NCBI GenBank assembly: GCA_963814985.1
Contig: CAWFFV010000101.1
Span: 1-64,000 of the forward strand
DNA from: CAWFFV01 sp963814985
GTDB taxonomy: Bacteria > Chloroflexota > Ktedonobacteria > Ktedonobacterales > Ktedonobacteraceae
Direction of reading: 5' to 3'
DNA: 64,000 nucleotides
Position numbers and translations under genes: made by a program. This document shows positions 29,227-39,192 of this stretch, in pieces (position 1 is the stretch's first letter; each line of letters opens with the position of its first letter). Under the pieces are notes generated by a model. It did not search any database. It was given only the letters and a program-made list of their open reading frames with translations, and was not told where the DNA came from.

Positions 29227-29625
29227 CTACTGCCCATTTTCTTTCTCTCTTTTATGTGTCGACCGCGAAGTATAGAGACTGAAGAAGGAGTGCATCATCT
29301 TCTGATATTGATCCAGGGACTCGGCCCAGAATTTTAAATAGGCCTCACCTGCCGCCGTGATTGAGTAGACACGCCGTGCTGGTCCGTTCTCTGAGGTGTC
29401 CCAACAGGAGCTGACTATCCCATCTTTCTCCATTTGCCGCAACGTCCTATAGAACGTACCTGGATTCATAGCGCTCAGTCCGAAAGATGTCATTTTCTCC
29501 ATCAATTCATAGCCATAGGAATTCCACTCCCGCAACATTAAGAGAATGACCGGAACATGCCAATTTTTTGACCAGGCATCGGTTACCGCATTGCGTTTGT
29601 CTTGTTCTTCATTTGCTTCTGCCAT
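29227..29625 (-). CDS. phaQ: PadR-family regulator, PhaQ-like
   Basis: 132 residues with a winged-helix PadR domain: VPVILLMLREWNSYGYELMEKM, NPGTFYRTLRQMEKDGIV, then GPARRVYSIT. The C-terminal helix (WAESLDQYQKMMHSFFSLY) is a dimerisation arm. In Bacillus, the PadR-like PhaQ is a PHB-responsive repressor of the phasin operon. Here it is the first gene of a PHA operon with phasin next, which supports the same role. An inverted repeat just upstream (29658-29682) is a candidate operator. Confidence 0.8.
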   Translation of the reverse strand: MAEANEEQDKRNAVTDAWSKNWHVPVILLMLREWNSYGYELMEKMTSFGLSAMNPGTFYRTLRQMEKDGIVSSCWDTSENGPARRVYSITAAGEAYLKFWAESLDQYQKMMHSFFSLYTSRSTHKREKENGQ

Positions 29626-29657
29626 GTCGCACCTATACGTAGCTGATGAGTTAGATT

Positions 29658-29682
29658 ACTTCGTCTCATATGTTTACGAAGT
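29658..29682. promoter_or_regulatory. candidate PadR operator
   Basis: Perfect inverted repeat ACTTCGT-N11-ACGAAGT, 33 bases upstream of the PadR start and between it and the divergent GH13 gene. The half-site spacing of 18 bases centre to centre fits a dimeric winged-helix protein on two turns of DNA. Binding is inferred. Confidence 0.5.
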
Positions 29683-29842
29683 ATCTATATGCATTTTACA
29701 CTTATATGCTCAATTTGTCAAGGGAAAGATAAAGTAAAAGTCAGGTGAAGTGCACTCAGAAGATGCAGCAGGGTCACATATGCTTGCCGCCACAAAATAT
29801 TGTACACTGTCCACGAATACCTCTACACTGAAAGGAGCATGC

Positions 29843-31705
29843 ATGCTCACTTATTCCTGGTTCGACAGTATCCACCATGATGGCTCTCCATGTTACGTTA
29901 TGCCCACCACTCACCACCTTGGAGCCATGGTCACGCTCCGGTTGCGCACCGATAGAGAGGCACCTATTGAACAGGTGCTTGTGCGTACCAGCCCCGATGG
30001 GGAACAACATATGACCCCGATGCATATCGTAGCTACTGATGCAGTTTGCCACTGGTGGGAAACACAGGTGCAACTGCGTATGTTGCGCACCAACTACCGT
30101 TTCTTCCTTGCCACTGCACAGGGGAGATGGTGGTTCACAGCATACGGCATGGTACGACACACACCTACGGATGCCACAGATTTCAAAATCCTGGCTCAGT
30201 ATCATGCACCATCCTGGGTACAGGATAGTGTTTTCTATCAGATTTTTCCTGATCGTTTCGCTGACGGTGATTCTTCCACCAATGTACGTACCAACGAATA
30301 TCAGTGTTACGGTAAATCAGTCATTGCTCGCAACTGGGGTGAGTTGCCTCGCTTACAAGGTGAAGCTGGCAATGCGGTATTTTTCGGCGGCGACCTGCAG
30401 GGCATCATTCAACGGCTAGATTATCTTACAGACCTGGGTATTACGGCTCTCTACCTTACACCTATTTTCACCTCTCCCAGTAATCACAAATACGATGTTA
30501 CTAACTATAAAGAGGTAGATCCTCACTTTGGAGGCAATGCAGCCCTGGTCGCCCTACGCCAGGCTCTGGATACACGAAACATCAAATTGCTGCTGGATAT
30601 CGTTCCAAACCATTGCAGTTCCTACCATCCCTGGTTTCTGGCTGCCCAGGCTGATCCACACATACCAACCGCAGATTTTTTTACTTTTGGGAAATCTCGT
30701 GAGGAGTATGAGAGCTGGTTGGGTGTACGGAGTTTGCCCAAGCTCAATTACCGCAGCGAACTTTTACGAAAAGAGATGTACGCAGGTGAAGAGGCGATCA
30801 TGCGTCACTGGTTGCGTCCGCCTTTCGCTATCGATGGCTGGCGTATTGATGTTGCCAATATGCTAGCGCGCCAGGGTGAAAGCCAGCTTGAGCATAAAAT
30901 AGGACGCGCCATTCGCCGGGCCGTCAAGTCTGAAGCACCACATGCCTACTTGCTCGGTGAACATTTTTTTGATGCCAGTTCACAACTCCAGGGTGATGAA
31001 TTAGATGCAACTATGAACTATCAGGGCTTTAGTATGCCGTTGCAGCAATGGTTGGTAGGTTTTGATGTTTCGCAAGCCGGGCACGTGCCTGGAACAGACA
31101 AGGATCTTTTACCTACTGAGGCTCTTGCAGCACAATGGAAAGCGTTTCTCTCCGCCATTCCCTGGCAGATCGCTATTCAGCAATTTAATCTGCTCGGCAG
31201 TCATGATACCCCTCGTATTCAGACGATTGTCGGTGAGGATGAAGCCCTTGCACGCATAGCAGCCACACTGCTCTTCACCTATCCGGGCGTGCCGAGCGTG
31301 TATTATGGGGACGAAATTGGTCTGGCGGGAGGCCGTGATCCCGATAATCGCCGTTGCATGCCCTGGAATCCTGAGGAATGGAATAGCGAACGACGCGTGT
31401 TTTACCAACAACTGATTCACGAGAGACGGACATCTCCCGCTTTATGCCGGGGTGGTTTCCAACTTCTCTATGCAACAGGTGAGACAATAGCCTACCTGCG
31501 TGAGGCTCCCGAAGAACGCTTGCTTGTCATAGCACGCCGCGAAAGTGATGGCCTGGAAGCTTTGCCAGTACGCCATGCCGGTTTACCAGATGGAACACAT
31601 TTACACAATATACTCACAGGGACCAGAGAGACTGTGAGCAGTGGTATGCTTGCACTCAGCAGTCTCCCGGCGATTGGGGCGCAGATCTGGCGTGTGATCA
31701 GCTAA
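29843..31705 (+). CDS. GH13 alpha-glucan hydrolase (neopullulanase/cyclomaltodextrinase type)
   Basis: 620 residues, cytoplasmic. An N-terminal beta-sandwich domain (about 1-120) precedes the (beta/alpha)8 barrel. Region I is DIVPNHCS, region II GWRIDVAN (nucleophile Asp near 336), region III LLGEHFFDA (acid Glu near 373) and region IV LLGSHDTPR (Asp near 455). VPSVYYGDEIGL is the usual late barrel motif and a C-terminal beta domain follows. AAAGGAG five bases before ATG 29843 decides the start. It is divergent from the PadR/PHA operon and might share its operator. Exact substrate unknown. Confidence 0.9.
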   Translation: MLTYSWFDSIHHDGSPCYVMPTTHHLGAMVTLRLRTDREAPIEQVLVRTSPDGEQHMTPMHIVATDAVCHWWETQVQLRMLRTNYRFFLATAQGRWWFTAYGMVRHTPTDATDFKILAQYHAPSWVQDSVFYQIFPDRFADGDSSTNVRTNEYQCYGKSVIARNWGELPRLQGEAGNAVFFGGDLQGIIQRLDYLTDLGITALYLTPIFTSPSNHKYDVTNYKEVDPHFGGNAALVALRQALDTRNIKLLLDIVPNHCSSYHPWFLAAQADPHIPTADFFTFGKSREEYESWLGVRSLPKLNYRSELLRKEMYAGEEAIMRHWLRPPFAIDGWRIDVANMLARQGESQLEHKIGRAIRRAVKSEAPHAYLLGEHFFDASSQLQGDELDATMNYQGFSMPLQQWLVGFDVSQAGHVPGTDKDLLPTEALAAQWKAFLSAIPWQIAIQQFNLLGSHDTPRIQTIVGEDEALARIAATLLFTYPGVPSVYYGDEIGLAGGRDPDNRRCMPWNPEEWNSERRVFYQQLIHERRTSPALCRGGFQLLYATGETIAYLREAPEERLLVIARRESDGLEALPVRHAGLPDGTHLHNILTGTRETVSSGMLALSSLPAIGAQIWRVIS

Positions 31706-31710
31706 TCAAC

Positions 31711-31733
31711 GGGGAATGTGTAGAACATTCCCC
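31711..31733. terminator. hairpin between convergent genes
   Basis: Inverted repeat GGGGAATGT / ACATTCCCC with a five-base loop, six bases after the GH13 stop and just before the end of the convergent acetyltransferase gene. There is no T-run, so efficiency is uncertain. Confidence 0.5.
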
Positions 31734-31741
31734 CGCCAGGA

Positions 31742-32260
31742 CTAGGCATTAACCAGACGCAATGTCATGTGTTCCTGATCAAAATAGTGGTCATGCAACT
31801 TGAGTGCCCGTCGTTCCAGGCCAAAAGTTTCGAAACCCTGCGCGATAAAGAGGTGACGGGCCTCTTTGTTTATCAGCACCACGCTCAGATTGATTTGCTC
31901 AAGACCTGATAAAGAACGCGCATGGGTAATCGCAGCCTGCAATAAGGCCTTACCGATCCCCTTTCCACGCATTTCATGCGGGACATACATTCCCCAAATA
32001 GCACCCTTATGACGCTTTTTTGCCTCTTCCTCTCGTCGGAGTCCAGCAATACCTATCAGTGTTCCACCATCGAAGGCTCCGAACGTGACATCTTCACCTT
32101 CAACCCCCCGCTTGCGAAAGCCCTGGACAACACCTGCAATTCCTCGTTCCAGGATCTCCTCATATGACGCACCAAATGACTCTGGATTGTCACGCAATGC
32201 ACGCAACCGAAGATTCCAAAATGCCTCAGTATCGGCTTCCGTCAATATTCGTATTTCCAT
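31742..32260 (-). CDS. GNAT-family N-acetyltransferase
   Basis: 172 residues with an intact GNAT fold. Motif A is IWGMYVPHEMRGKGIGKALLQ (acetyl-CoA pyrophosphate loop RGKGIG), with a preceding beta-strand pair LIGIAGLRREE and a C-terminal HLFIAQGFETFG. The opening MEIRILTEADTEAFWNLR is common in uncharacterised acetyltransferases. Acceptor substrate unknown. AAGGGAG precedes the ATG. Apparently monocistronic. Confidence 0.88.
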   Translation of the reverse strand: MEIRILTEADTEAFWNLRLRALRDNPESFGASYEEILERGIAGVVQGFRKRGVEGEDVTFGAFDGGTLIGIAGLRREEEAKKRHKGAIWGMYVPHEMRGKGIGKALLQAAITHARSLSGLEQINLSVVLINKEARHLFIAQGFETFGLERRALKLHDHYFDQEHMTLRLVNA

Positions 32261-32432
32261 GTGTGCTCCCTTCTCTCGGAGGTAGACGATACGCAGAAAA
32301 ATAGGGCGTTTTGTTTGCCCGACTTCCGCAGAGATATTCTCTACACATCTAGCATATCAAATAGTCATATCCATCACCAAGATGGATATCTCAGCTTATT
32401 ATAATCAGTGAAGAAACCATCGATAACTATCG

Positions 32433-33881
32433 TCACTGAGTATTATAGCGCAGCAGAGAACGTGGAGATAGCATCGGCCACAGATTGATGGCCAGACAGA
32501 TAGCAAACACTAATCCAACTGGTCCCGAAAGGCCAAATAGAATAAGGTCAAAAGCCAGCCCTGGCTGACTCATCCTCACAAGGAGAGGTTCCAGTACAAC
32601 AGGTCCCACACGTAACACAGCGGCTGTATTGCCAAGCCAGAACGTTGCATGGACTAACCTGGGCGAGACAATCTTTCCACCAGAGAAGCCTGCAAGCATA
32701 CGAGGAGCAATGCCACAGATCAATAGGGCAATAAAACCGATGGCAAAACTATGGCGTATCGCGTCCAATGCAAAAAACCATCCCCTGCCCCAGAGTACAA
32801 AGATTCCATCGTTGATAAGCAGCAAACTACCAAGTATAGCCCACAAATATGCGCTGGCAACCAGTGCCACAAATGGTCCATATTCACGGCGTTCCGTCGA
32901 AACTCCGCTCCTTATACAAGCGAGCAGCTCGCATCTGGTGTTGACGCCAGGCTTGCCACCCGTTGTGGGAGGCGACCCCGTGTACTCATCAGACGTAGGA
33001 AGATAGTAATAAAGATAAGCACAACCACTCCCATAAGCAACATCCCTAAGCCAATCTCCCAGGTACCTGGTGGGAGATTATCACTTGTGCCAACGCATGC
33101 CAGGAGCAGCCCTGAGAGGTAGAGTGCAGCCAGAGGCCAGAGAATACGCCGGGGGAACGGCTCAAGTCCCTGCATACATAGGCAACAATTGAGCCGACAT
33201 AGCCAGTGCCAGTGGCACAAGAAAGCCCAGTAGTCCCAGGGTGGTATTGATGTCATCATTCGTATTCGGCACCAATCCTCCCGCTGTTGCCGGTTGTATG
33301 ATACTTATAAGATTCACCAGACCGGCAGCACCCAGAGAGCAGAAAGCACATACAACAAATGGGAGTATTCCCCAGAAAGCGGCACGAGTAGCCAGCGGCG
33401 GACCATGAAGAACCGTCAATCCCAGTAAACATACCGCTCCTAAAAATGCCACACATTCTAAAATGGCACTGGCAATCAGCAAGATATACCACATCCTGGA
33501 ATCAGTTATCAGAGCGAGAGGTTGACTGAGCAGACGGAGTAAGAGGCCCGCTACCAACATTCCAAGAATCCAGGGGACAAGCCACGGTGCGGCTAATGGT
33601 GCCCCACGGAGTCTCGGCAGAAAATGCAATGCGACCCCTAAGACAAAGAGACCTGCCCAACCATAGAGTTGGAGATGCCCATGAGCCTGGGCCACAGCAA
33701 GCCACCAGGGACCAAGGGATAAATCCAGTGCAGAGGTAATTGTCAGGATCGCAGCAAGAAGAAAGCCACCACCAACACCTAACAGCAATGCCACTTTTAG
33801 AAACGGTGCGACGAGTGAAAATGGCTCCTGTCGAGATAAATGACCATCAGGAGAAAGGGGGGTAGATGTGCTATTTTTCAT
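32433..33881 (-). pseudogene. nnrS: NnrS-family membrane protein, split by two frameshifts
   Basis: NnrS proteins are polytopic haem-copper membrane proteins linked to nitric oxide stress. The first part has AQAHGHLQLYGWAGLFVLGVALHFLPRLRG and ends at MYAG near 33168, where an extra base in CCC (plus strand) breaks the frame. LEPFPRRILWPLAALYLSG continues in the next frame to about 32930. The last part, VALVASAYLWAILGSL then RHSFAIGFIALLICGIAPRML, runs to 32433. Rejoined, it has about 480 residues and at least ten membrane spans. ATG 33881 is preferred to 33929 because GGGTAAG lies before it. Confidence 0.8.
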
Positions 33882-34148
33882 ACAACTTACCCTATTTGCG
33901 GTAAAATCCAGCACAACCGCAATTTTCATTGATGAACAATAAGATCAGGGAAAAAGACAGCTATGACAATACGCGCAGGATATCCACTCACCACAACACA
34001 TATCCCTACTGCACAATATTAGATAGAGGTATCGTAACCCATAGGAACATGGGAATGCAACTATCAACAAGGTACAACCAAACTTTTAGCTGATGATGGT
34101 ACAATAAGGCTGGATACCTACACTAATCCGCTTGTAGAGAGATTTGAA

Positions 34149-35396
34149 ATGGAACAGAGTGCCGATGTAGTCATTGTTGGGGGAGGAGTCATAGGTTGTG
34201 CCATCGCCTACTATCTGAGTAAAGCACAGGTCAAGGTGATACTTTTAGAGCAGGGAGAAATTGGGGCACAGGCATCGAGTGCCGCCGCTGGTTTGCTGGC
34301 ACCACTGGGACCACTTTCAGGGCCTGGTCCCCTGGCAGATCTCTTACTTGCCAGTTTTGCCCTATTTCCTACACTGGTACCAGAATTGGAGGAGGCCAGC
34401 GGTATTCACCTTGCATTTGAGCAGACAGGTGCACTACGTACCGTCCGCAATCCCAGACGTGTTGGTCATCTTCAGAAACGTCTGCAAGCCTGGCAATCAC
34501 TGGTTTCAGTACCCTCAAGCGGGTCAAGAAAAGAAAGTGACTCCTGCTGCCTCTCTGGAGAAGAAGTATATATACGAACCTCTAAGAAGTCAAATGAAAA
34601 TGCATCTGGGTTGCAAGTGTACTGGCTGACTGGAGATGAAGCTCGCAGACGTGAACCATTGCTCAGTCCAGATATCAGTGCTGCCATCTATGCGCCGCAA
34701 GAAGCACAAATCAGTGCGGCCCATGTAGTCCAGGCATTTGCTCAAGCGGCCCGCAATTCAGGAGCACATCTCTACAGCCATCAGGAAGTTAGCGGTATCC
34801 AACAACAACACAGCAAGGTCACCGGGGTCTACACAACCACAGGTGAAGTTATTGCCTGTGATCATCTCCTGATAACAACAGGGGCCTGGGCTGGCCGTTG
34901 TGGAGCATGGCTTAATATCACCCTACCTGTGCGTCCATTACGCGGACAACTGCTTACCTTGCAGCAACCTGAACCAGCATTACGACATCTTATTTTTGGT
35001 GAAGCACTCTATCTTGTACCCAGAGGGAAAAGTGTGCTGGTTGGAGCGACGAAAGAGGAGGCCGGCTTTGATACTCAAGTCACAACCGAAGGGATTTCCT
35101 GGCTATACGAAACAGCAATCCGACTGGTACCGGCCCTCAAAGAGAGCACAATGGAGGCTGCATGGGCAGGATTACGTCCGAAAACACCGGATACATGCCC
35201 AATCTTAGGCCCTGCACCAACCTGGAAGAATGTGACGCTGGCTATTGGTCATAACAGCGTTGGAATTCTGCTGAGTGCCCTCACTGGACAAACTATTGCT
35301 GAGCTAATTATAACGGGCCATACTCCAACGATTCTTCGCCCCTTTTCACTGGAGCGTTTCACAGACCTTGAACTATCCTCTCAAATACCCAAATAG
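34149..35396 (+). CDS. thiO: glycine oxidase ThiO-like FAD-dependent oxidase
   Basis: 415 residues of the DAO fold. The dinucleotide-binding motif VVIVGGGVIGCAIAYYLS starts at residue 7, then ASSAAAGLLAPLG, then late GLRPKTPDTCPILGPAP and IGHNSVGILLSALTGQTIAELI. It oxidises glycine to iminoacetic acid for the thiazole of thiamine. It stands alone here, with no thiG/thiS neighbour and no TPP riboswitch seen upstream. A loop near 125-155 makes it longer than the usual 370 residues. Other amino-acid oxidases of this fold are an alternative. Confidence 0.82.
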   Translation: MEQSADVVIVGGGVIGCAIAYYLSKAQVKVILLEQGEIGAQASSAAAGLLAPLGPLSGPGPLADLLLASFALFPTLVPELEEASGIHLAFEQTGALRTVRNPRRVGHLQKRLQAWQSLVSVPSSGSRKESDSCCLSGEEVYIRTSKKSNENASGLQVYWLTGDEARRREPLLSPDISAAIYAPQEAQISAAHVVQAFAQAARNSGAHLYSHQEVSGIQQQHSKVTGVYTTTGEVIACDHLLITTGAWAGRCGAWLNITLPVRPLRGQLLTLQQPEPALRHLIFGEALYLVPRGKSVLVGATKEEAGFDTQVTTEGISWLYETAIRLVPALKESTMEAAWAGLRPKTPDTCPILGPAPTWKNVTLAIGHNSVGILLSALTGQTIAELIITGHTPTILRPFSLERFTDLELSSQIPK

Positions 35397-35419
35397 TGAA
35401 AGACACAGCGCAAAAATTT

Positions 35420-35452
35420 GCCGCCCAGAGACGCACATGGTCTCTGAGCGGC
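35420..35452 (+). terminator. terminator after thiO
   Basis: Stem GCCGCcCAGAGAC / GTCTCTGaGCGGC with a seven-base loop, 24 bases past the thiO stop and followed by GTTTACTT. Confidence 0.6.
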
Positions 35453-35488
35453 GTTTACTTCGGACTTAGTTAATGCCATTCTTGTCGG

Positions 35489-35725
35489 TTAGTAACTGGG
35501 CGGCGCAGTAACATGTAGTGGTATGTCACGTCCTTCGATCGTCACCGCATGCTGCACACTTTCCCTATTCTGATAGAGTAACTCAAGCAGTCCCATAGTT
35601 TCTTCAGGACTCAATTTCATGGACATGCCATCTGGGCGTCCGACTCTGTGATAGTGCAGAGTAAGCATTCCGTTTTCCATCCAGGCCTCGTAGCCTCCGA
35701 CATGTACACGCTGGCTGTCGTTCAT
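35489..35725 (-). CDS. small conserved-looking protein of unknown function
   Basis: 78 residues behind a strong AGGAGACC and ATG. It has no membrane segment. The sequence alternates strands and turns (GGYEAWMENGMLTLHYHRVG), then an Asp/Glu-rich helix (LSPEETMGLLELLYQNRE) and a short strand (HAVTIEGRDIPLHV). The good ribosome binding site, clean flanks and protein-like composition support a real gene. Family not recognised. Confidence 0.6.
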   Translation of the reverse strand: MNDSQRVHVGGYEAWMENGMLTLHYHRVGRPDGMSMKLSPEETMGLLELLYQNRESVQHAVTIEGRDIPLHVTAPPSY

Positions 35726-36116
35726 GGTCTCCGGTCTCCTTTTCTGTTTCAGATTTAACTCAATATAGGGAAAGGTTGATCTTTTCTTCTATTCCATCAA
35801 TCAGGCCTTCCCCCGCTATAAGTATACGATTTATAGGCAGCAAATGGGGCACTATTCCTATAACATTTCTCCCAAAAACAGATTTTATGGACAGACATAA
35901 TATTTAAGGATTGGTGAAGATAGATATTTATTCCATATGACCCACTTTTTCTGATTCCTCAGCGCCTACGGCACTTCGCAAACCGTTTTGTGTGGGTTTT
36001 GTAGCTACTGGTAGAGGTTGCGACGCAATCTCTACCAGTAGCTACAAAACCCACACAAAATCTGTATTACTCGAAGAATTCCTTATGCCGCTTTTACCAA
36101 TGTGTAACTGTGTTGG
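35726..36116. repeat. intergenic region with a 75-base hairpin (repeat copy C)
   Basis: A near-perfect inverted repeat at 35986-36060: two 37-base arms, one-base loop at 36023 and one mismatch. It is preceded by TCTGATTCCTCAGCGCC at 35950 and CTTCGCA, the same lead-in as before the hairpin at 63128. The outer arm TTTTGTGTGG is shared with that copy; the inner arm differs. It could end transcription of the pentapeptide gene or its neighbour. Nothing else is seen. Confidence 0.75.
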
Positions 36117-36632
36117 CTAGGCAGCAGGGATATGGTGGGCTGCCTTGCGTTCTTTAGCTTCCAGGCGCTGTTTGAGGTCCATGAGAGACCCATTCACCTC
36201 ATCGAATGTCGTCTGGTCGAGCATGGCTCTTCTCATATCTGCTCCCCGTAGATCGACGTTGCTGAGATCTGCTCCCCGTAGATCAACGTTGCTGAGATCT
36301 GCCCCCCTCAGATCCGCATGGCAGAGACGAGCGCCACGGAGATCTGCTCCATGGAAGTTGGCCTTCTGGAGATTGGCATCGCTGAAATTGGCACTCCTTG
36401 CATCAACATGACGTAAGTCTGCTTCCCGCAAGTCTGCTTCCCGCAAGTCCGTACCTTGCAGGTTGGCCTCAGTCAGATCAGCTTCGTGGAGATCAAATCC
36501 ACACAGATCAAATCCGCACAGTTGAGCCTTGTGAAGGTCTGGCTCGAAAGCCTGGAGATCAGGATTGGCTCGTCGCCACTTATTCCAAAGCGTTTTTCCT
36601 GATACAAGAAAATCAAGAAGATTCTGACGTGT
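36117..36632 (-). CDS. pentapeptide-repeat protein, short
   Basis: 171 residues from ATG 36632 (AGGAAG upstream). About 22 A(D/N)LXX-type repeats between residues 40 and 145 are flanked by a helical N-terminal cap (LLDFLVSGKTLWNKWRRAN) and a charged C-terminus. Near-identical 30-base units at 36240-36300 show recent tandem duplication within the repeats. Function not assigned. The N-terminal cap recalls effector-associated pentapeptide modules in cyanobacteria and Chloroflexota. Confidence 0.85.
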   Translation of the reverse strand, partial: TRQNLLDFLVSGKTLWNKWRRANPDLQAFEPDLHKAQLCGFDLCGFDLHEADLTEANLQGTDLREADLREADLRHVDARSANFSDANLQKANFHGADLRGARLCHADLRGADLSNVDLRGADLSNVDLRGADMRRAMLDQTTFDEVNGSLMDLKQRLEAKERKAAHHIPAA

Positions 36633-37179
36633 CATAAGAGCACACTTCCTGGTTCTGTGGTGTCTACAGCTACGGGAACATTCAACGAGAATCACTTCTC
36701 TCGGACTCAGATCAGAGTGGCTTCATCGCCTCCGATAGGTCGGGAATTTTCTGTTCCCTCCCATTCCGCAATTGCGCATGGTACGTTCTACCAGACAGCC
36801 ATCTTTCACTGAAGAGTGAACAAGACCATCCCAGATATCATGCTACCATGATGGAGATGTGCTCTGAGTGCCATTTCATACGAGGAACATCGCTGGAGGG
36901 GAATGATTCATCAGCATATTTATGAGACACTTATAAGTGTACACTATTTTTTATGGAAATGCAATATTTATCAAAAAAACCAAAAATGTCAATAAATTAT
37001 TTTTAGCAACATATTTAAAAGAAAAATAAACAATAATAAAGCTTCTCTCCTGGTAATGCTGTGAAATAGATGGTAAATAAAGTGACTAGTGAGCAGGCCA
37101 GCCATTGATCGCTTGAGAAACTGCTCCCCATCTTGTTTCTTCCATCACTATTTTGTCAATTGGCATGCTTGCGGTAGTT
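36633..37179. other. intergenic, strongly AT-rich centre
   Basis: About 550 bases without a credible gene. 36935-37045 is very rich in A and T with several A-runs, unlike its surroundings. It should hold the promoter of the pentapeptide gene. Confidence 0.35.
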
Positions 37180-37839
37180 CTAGCCTTTCTCCCTTTCCTC
37201 TTCACACCAGGGGAGAGATTTCTTCTTGATCAAGGCCTGGATGCGCCTTCTGGCAGCCTCTTGTTGCTGAGAATCATCAGACATCACGTTGATCGTCAGG
37301 GGATGACGCCCCCTGTGTTCCCGCCAGGAGGCGTGGATGATCAAGAGGGAATTGGCGGCATGAAAGCGAACCAGAGGTGCTTCATCAGAGAGTGCTTGCC
37401 ATAATGCTTGCTCCGCTTGTTGACAGCGGCAGTACCGCAAGCCAATTGCTGCATCCATTCTTCCCCAGAAGTCGGGCAAGCAGGCGAGCACCTCAATGAG
37501 CGCCGATAATGCTTCCTGAGAATGAGCAATTTGCCATAATGCCAGGGCAGGCTCAAGAACGTCTCTCTCTCCGCGTGACGATTGCACGCGTTGTTTGAGC
37601 GTGGGGACAGCTCGTTGCGAATGGAGTTCACGCAGACCAGCAACGATGCGGGGATCAGTACTTCCCTGTTCCAGGTGCTGGAGTAACACTTCCTCCGCCA
37701 GATGTTTCTCTTCAGCGGAGAGGAGAGAAAGGGATCGGATATCAAAAGACCGATCACGCCACTCGGCGACTGTCAATGGATCAAAGAAAGCACGCAAAAA
37801 ACGCTTGAACGGCTTAGAGGAGCCGATGGGATCAACCAT
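37180..37839 (-). CDS. HEAT-like repeat protein
   Basis: 219 residues, all alpha-helical. It has paired-helix repeats typical of HEAT/PBS-lyase-like proteins (IVAGLRELHSQRAVPTLKQRV, ALALWQIAHSQEALSALIEVL, DAAIGLRYCRCQQAEQALWQAL, APLVRFHAANSLL) and a charged C-terminal tail. GGAAGG precedes the ATG. Such repeats mediate protein contacts; partner unknown and no operon neighbour. Confidence 0.7.
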   Translation of the reverse strand: MVDPIGSSKPFKRFLRAFFDPLTVAEWRDRSFDIRSLSLLSAEEKHLAEEVLLQHLEQGSTDPRIVAGLRELHSQRAVPTLKQRVQSSRGERDVLEPALALWQIAHSQEALSALIEVLACLPDFWGRMDAAIGLRYCRCQQAEQALWQALSDEAPLVRFHAANSLLIIHASWREHRGRHPLTINVMSDDSQQQEAARRRIQALIKKKSLPWCEEEREKG

Positions 37840-38142
37840 AAAGTCTTCCTTCCAGCGCAGTCACGCTTTCATCAGAAATCATTGCTCACCTATTTCAACC
37901 CCTTTCTCTGTTCTTCTATTCCTCTCCTGATCAGCAAAAGAGCGGATGAGCCACTCGTCACCTTATTTACCAATAGATAAATATACGCTATATTATATGG
38001 TGACATCAAGAAGATAATGGTGAATGCGGTGGCATAGAAACAAGGCAGTGAAACGAAATGGCACTGTTCTCCCTCCTGGCGACAAGTTTAGCGCAACATC
38101 TCCGAACCGGATAAATCACTACAAAGCAACCGCGCCGCACTT
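37840..38142. other. intergenic, no gene seen
   Basis: About 300 bases between two minus-strand genes. No hairpin with a T-run or coding frame stands out. Confidence 0.35.
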
Positions 38143-38934
38143 TTAGCCCAACAGATGGATTGGATCACCTTTCGTCAATACCCCTTCAACCAAAACAGCA
38201 CAATAAACGCCAGCAAAATGAGCGTGTGTTTTGGTGACTTTGCGCAAAACTTCCGGGTTGTGTTCGCCGGTGTCGGGATCAAGCGAAATCATCTTACAGC
38301 GCGGGTCGCGCTCCAGAATCGCAATTTCCGCATGAGAACCGATGCGAATCTTGCGTCCGACCAACTCATCTTCTGCAAAGCCGTCATTCGATGTGAGATT
38401 AAGATAAATATTTGCTCGAAAGCGTCGTTTATCAATAGGAATGTCCAATTCTTCTTCGATTTGTTGGACAGTTTGCACACTAATCAGCGAAACCGGACGG
38501 CAATCAGTCAAAGCACGGTCTGAATGTACGAGCTTCAGATGATTTTCACCGCGCAATCCTTCGCCGAGCATTTTTAGCAGTGTTGGGTCATCAACAGTGA
38601 CGACTGCACCCGACGGCGTAACGACTTCCAAAATCATATCTTCTGCGTCACCGTTTGCTGGAGTAACACCGGGCGCGATGCTCATCGCTTCAACTAAATT
38701 CGGCGGTGTAATTGCTCTGTCGGGGTAACGAAATTGCGGACGATAGCGCAGCATTTGCGGTTGTCTATTGGCATTTAGATAAGGAAAACCTTTGCGTGCG
38801 GCTGAATTTTTGAAAGCGTAGCAGCGGTCGCCGTAAAAGCCGGAAAATCCCATAAACGCTTTGGGCATCTCCTCGCCGCTCATACTTTTGACCGGATAAC
38901 GCCATAAACTTTCTACAGTTCCAATAGGTATCAT
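38143..38934 (-). CDS. MOSC domain-containing protein
   Basis: About 263 residues. The MOSC N-terminal beta-barrel (GTVESLWRYPVKSMSGEEMP) is followed by the MOSC domain (CRPVSLISVQTVQQIEEELD, FRANIYLN, IRIGSHAEIAILERDPRCKM). The final Cys lies in the position that carries sulfur or molybdenum cofactor in this superfamily. It is likely a sulfur-carrier or molybdenum-dependent reductase component. A longer start at 39093 exists, but ATG 38934 begins the family's usual N-terminus and has AAGAAGG before it. Confidence 0.85.
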   Translation of the reverse strand: MIPIGTVESLWRYPVKSMSGEEMPKAFMGFSGFYGDRCYAFKNSAARKGFPYLNANRQPQMLRYRPQFRYPDRAITPPNLVEAMSIAPGVTPANGDAEDMILEVVTPSGAVVTVDDPTLLKMLGEGLRGENHLKLVHSDRALTDCRPVSLISVQTVQQIEEELDIPIDKRRFRANIYLNLTSNDGFAEDELVGRKIRIGSHAEIAILERDPRCKMISLDPDTGEHNPEVLRKVTKTHAHFAGVYCAVLVEGVLTKGDPIHLLG

Positions 38935-39192
38935 ATCAACGCCTTCTTTTATTTTTCCATGCACTTTATACAGAGCAACCTGACGTGTAGTAGAGTATCC
39001 GCGCCTCCCAAGAGCGATCCCTCCCACGGGTTGCGCAACGAGATGAATCCCTCCTGGCGACTCTAAGGTTGTAACTATCACCATTAATAACAATGAGTTG
39101 CAATCTCTTACGAGAGGGGTGCAAGTAATTTATAACTGGAAGCTGAATGAAAAATCCACACCAATACTGCCACAAGTAATTCCAAAATAGTA

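Noticed and set aside
33930..34148. Possible TPP riboswitch before thiO
   Set aside because: I looked for the CTGAGA and related thi-box sequences in the divergent gap and found none.
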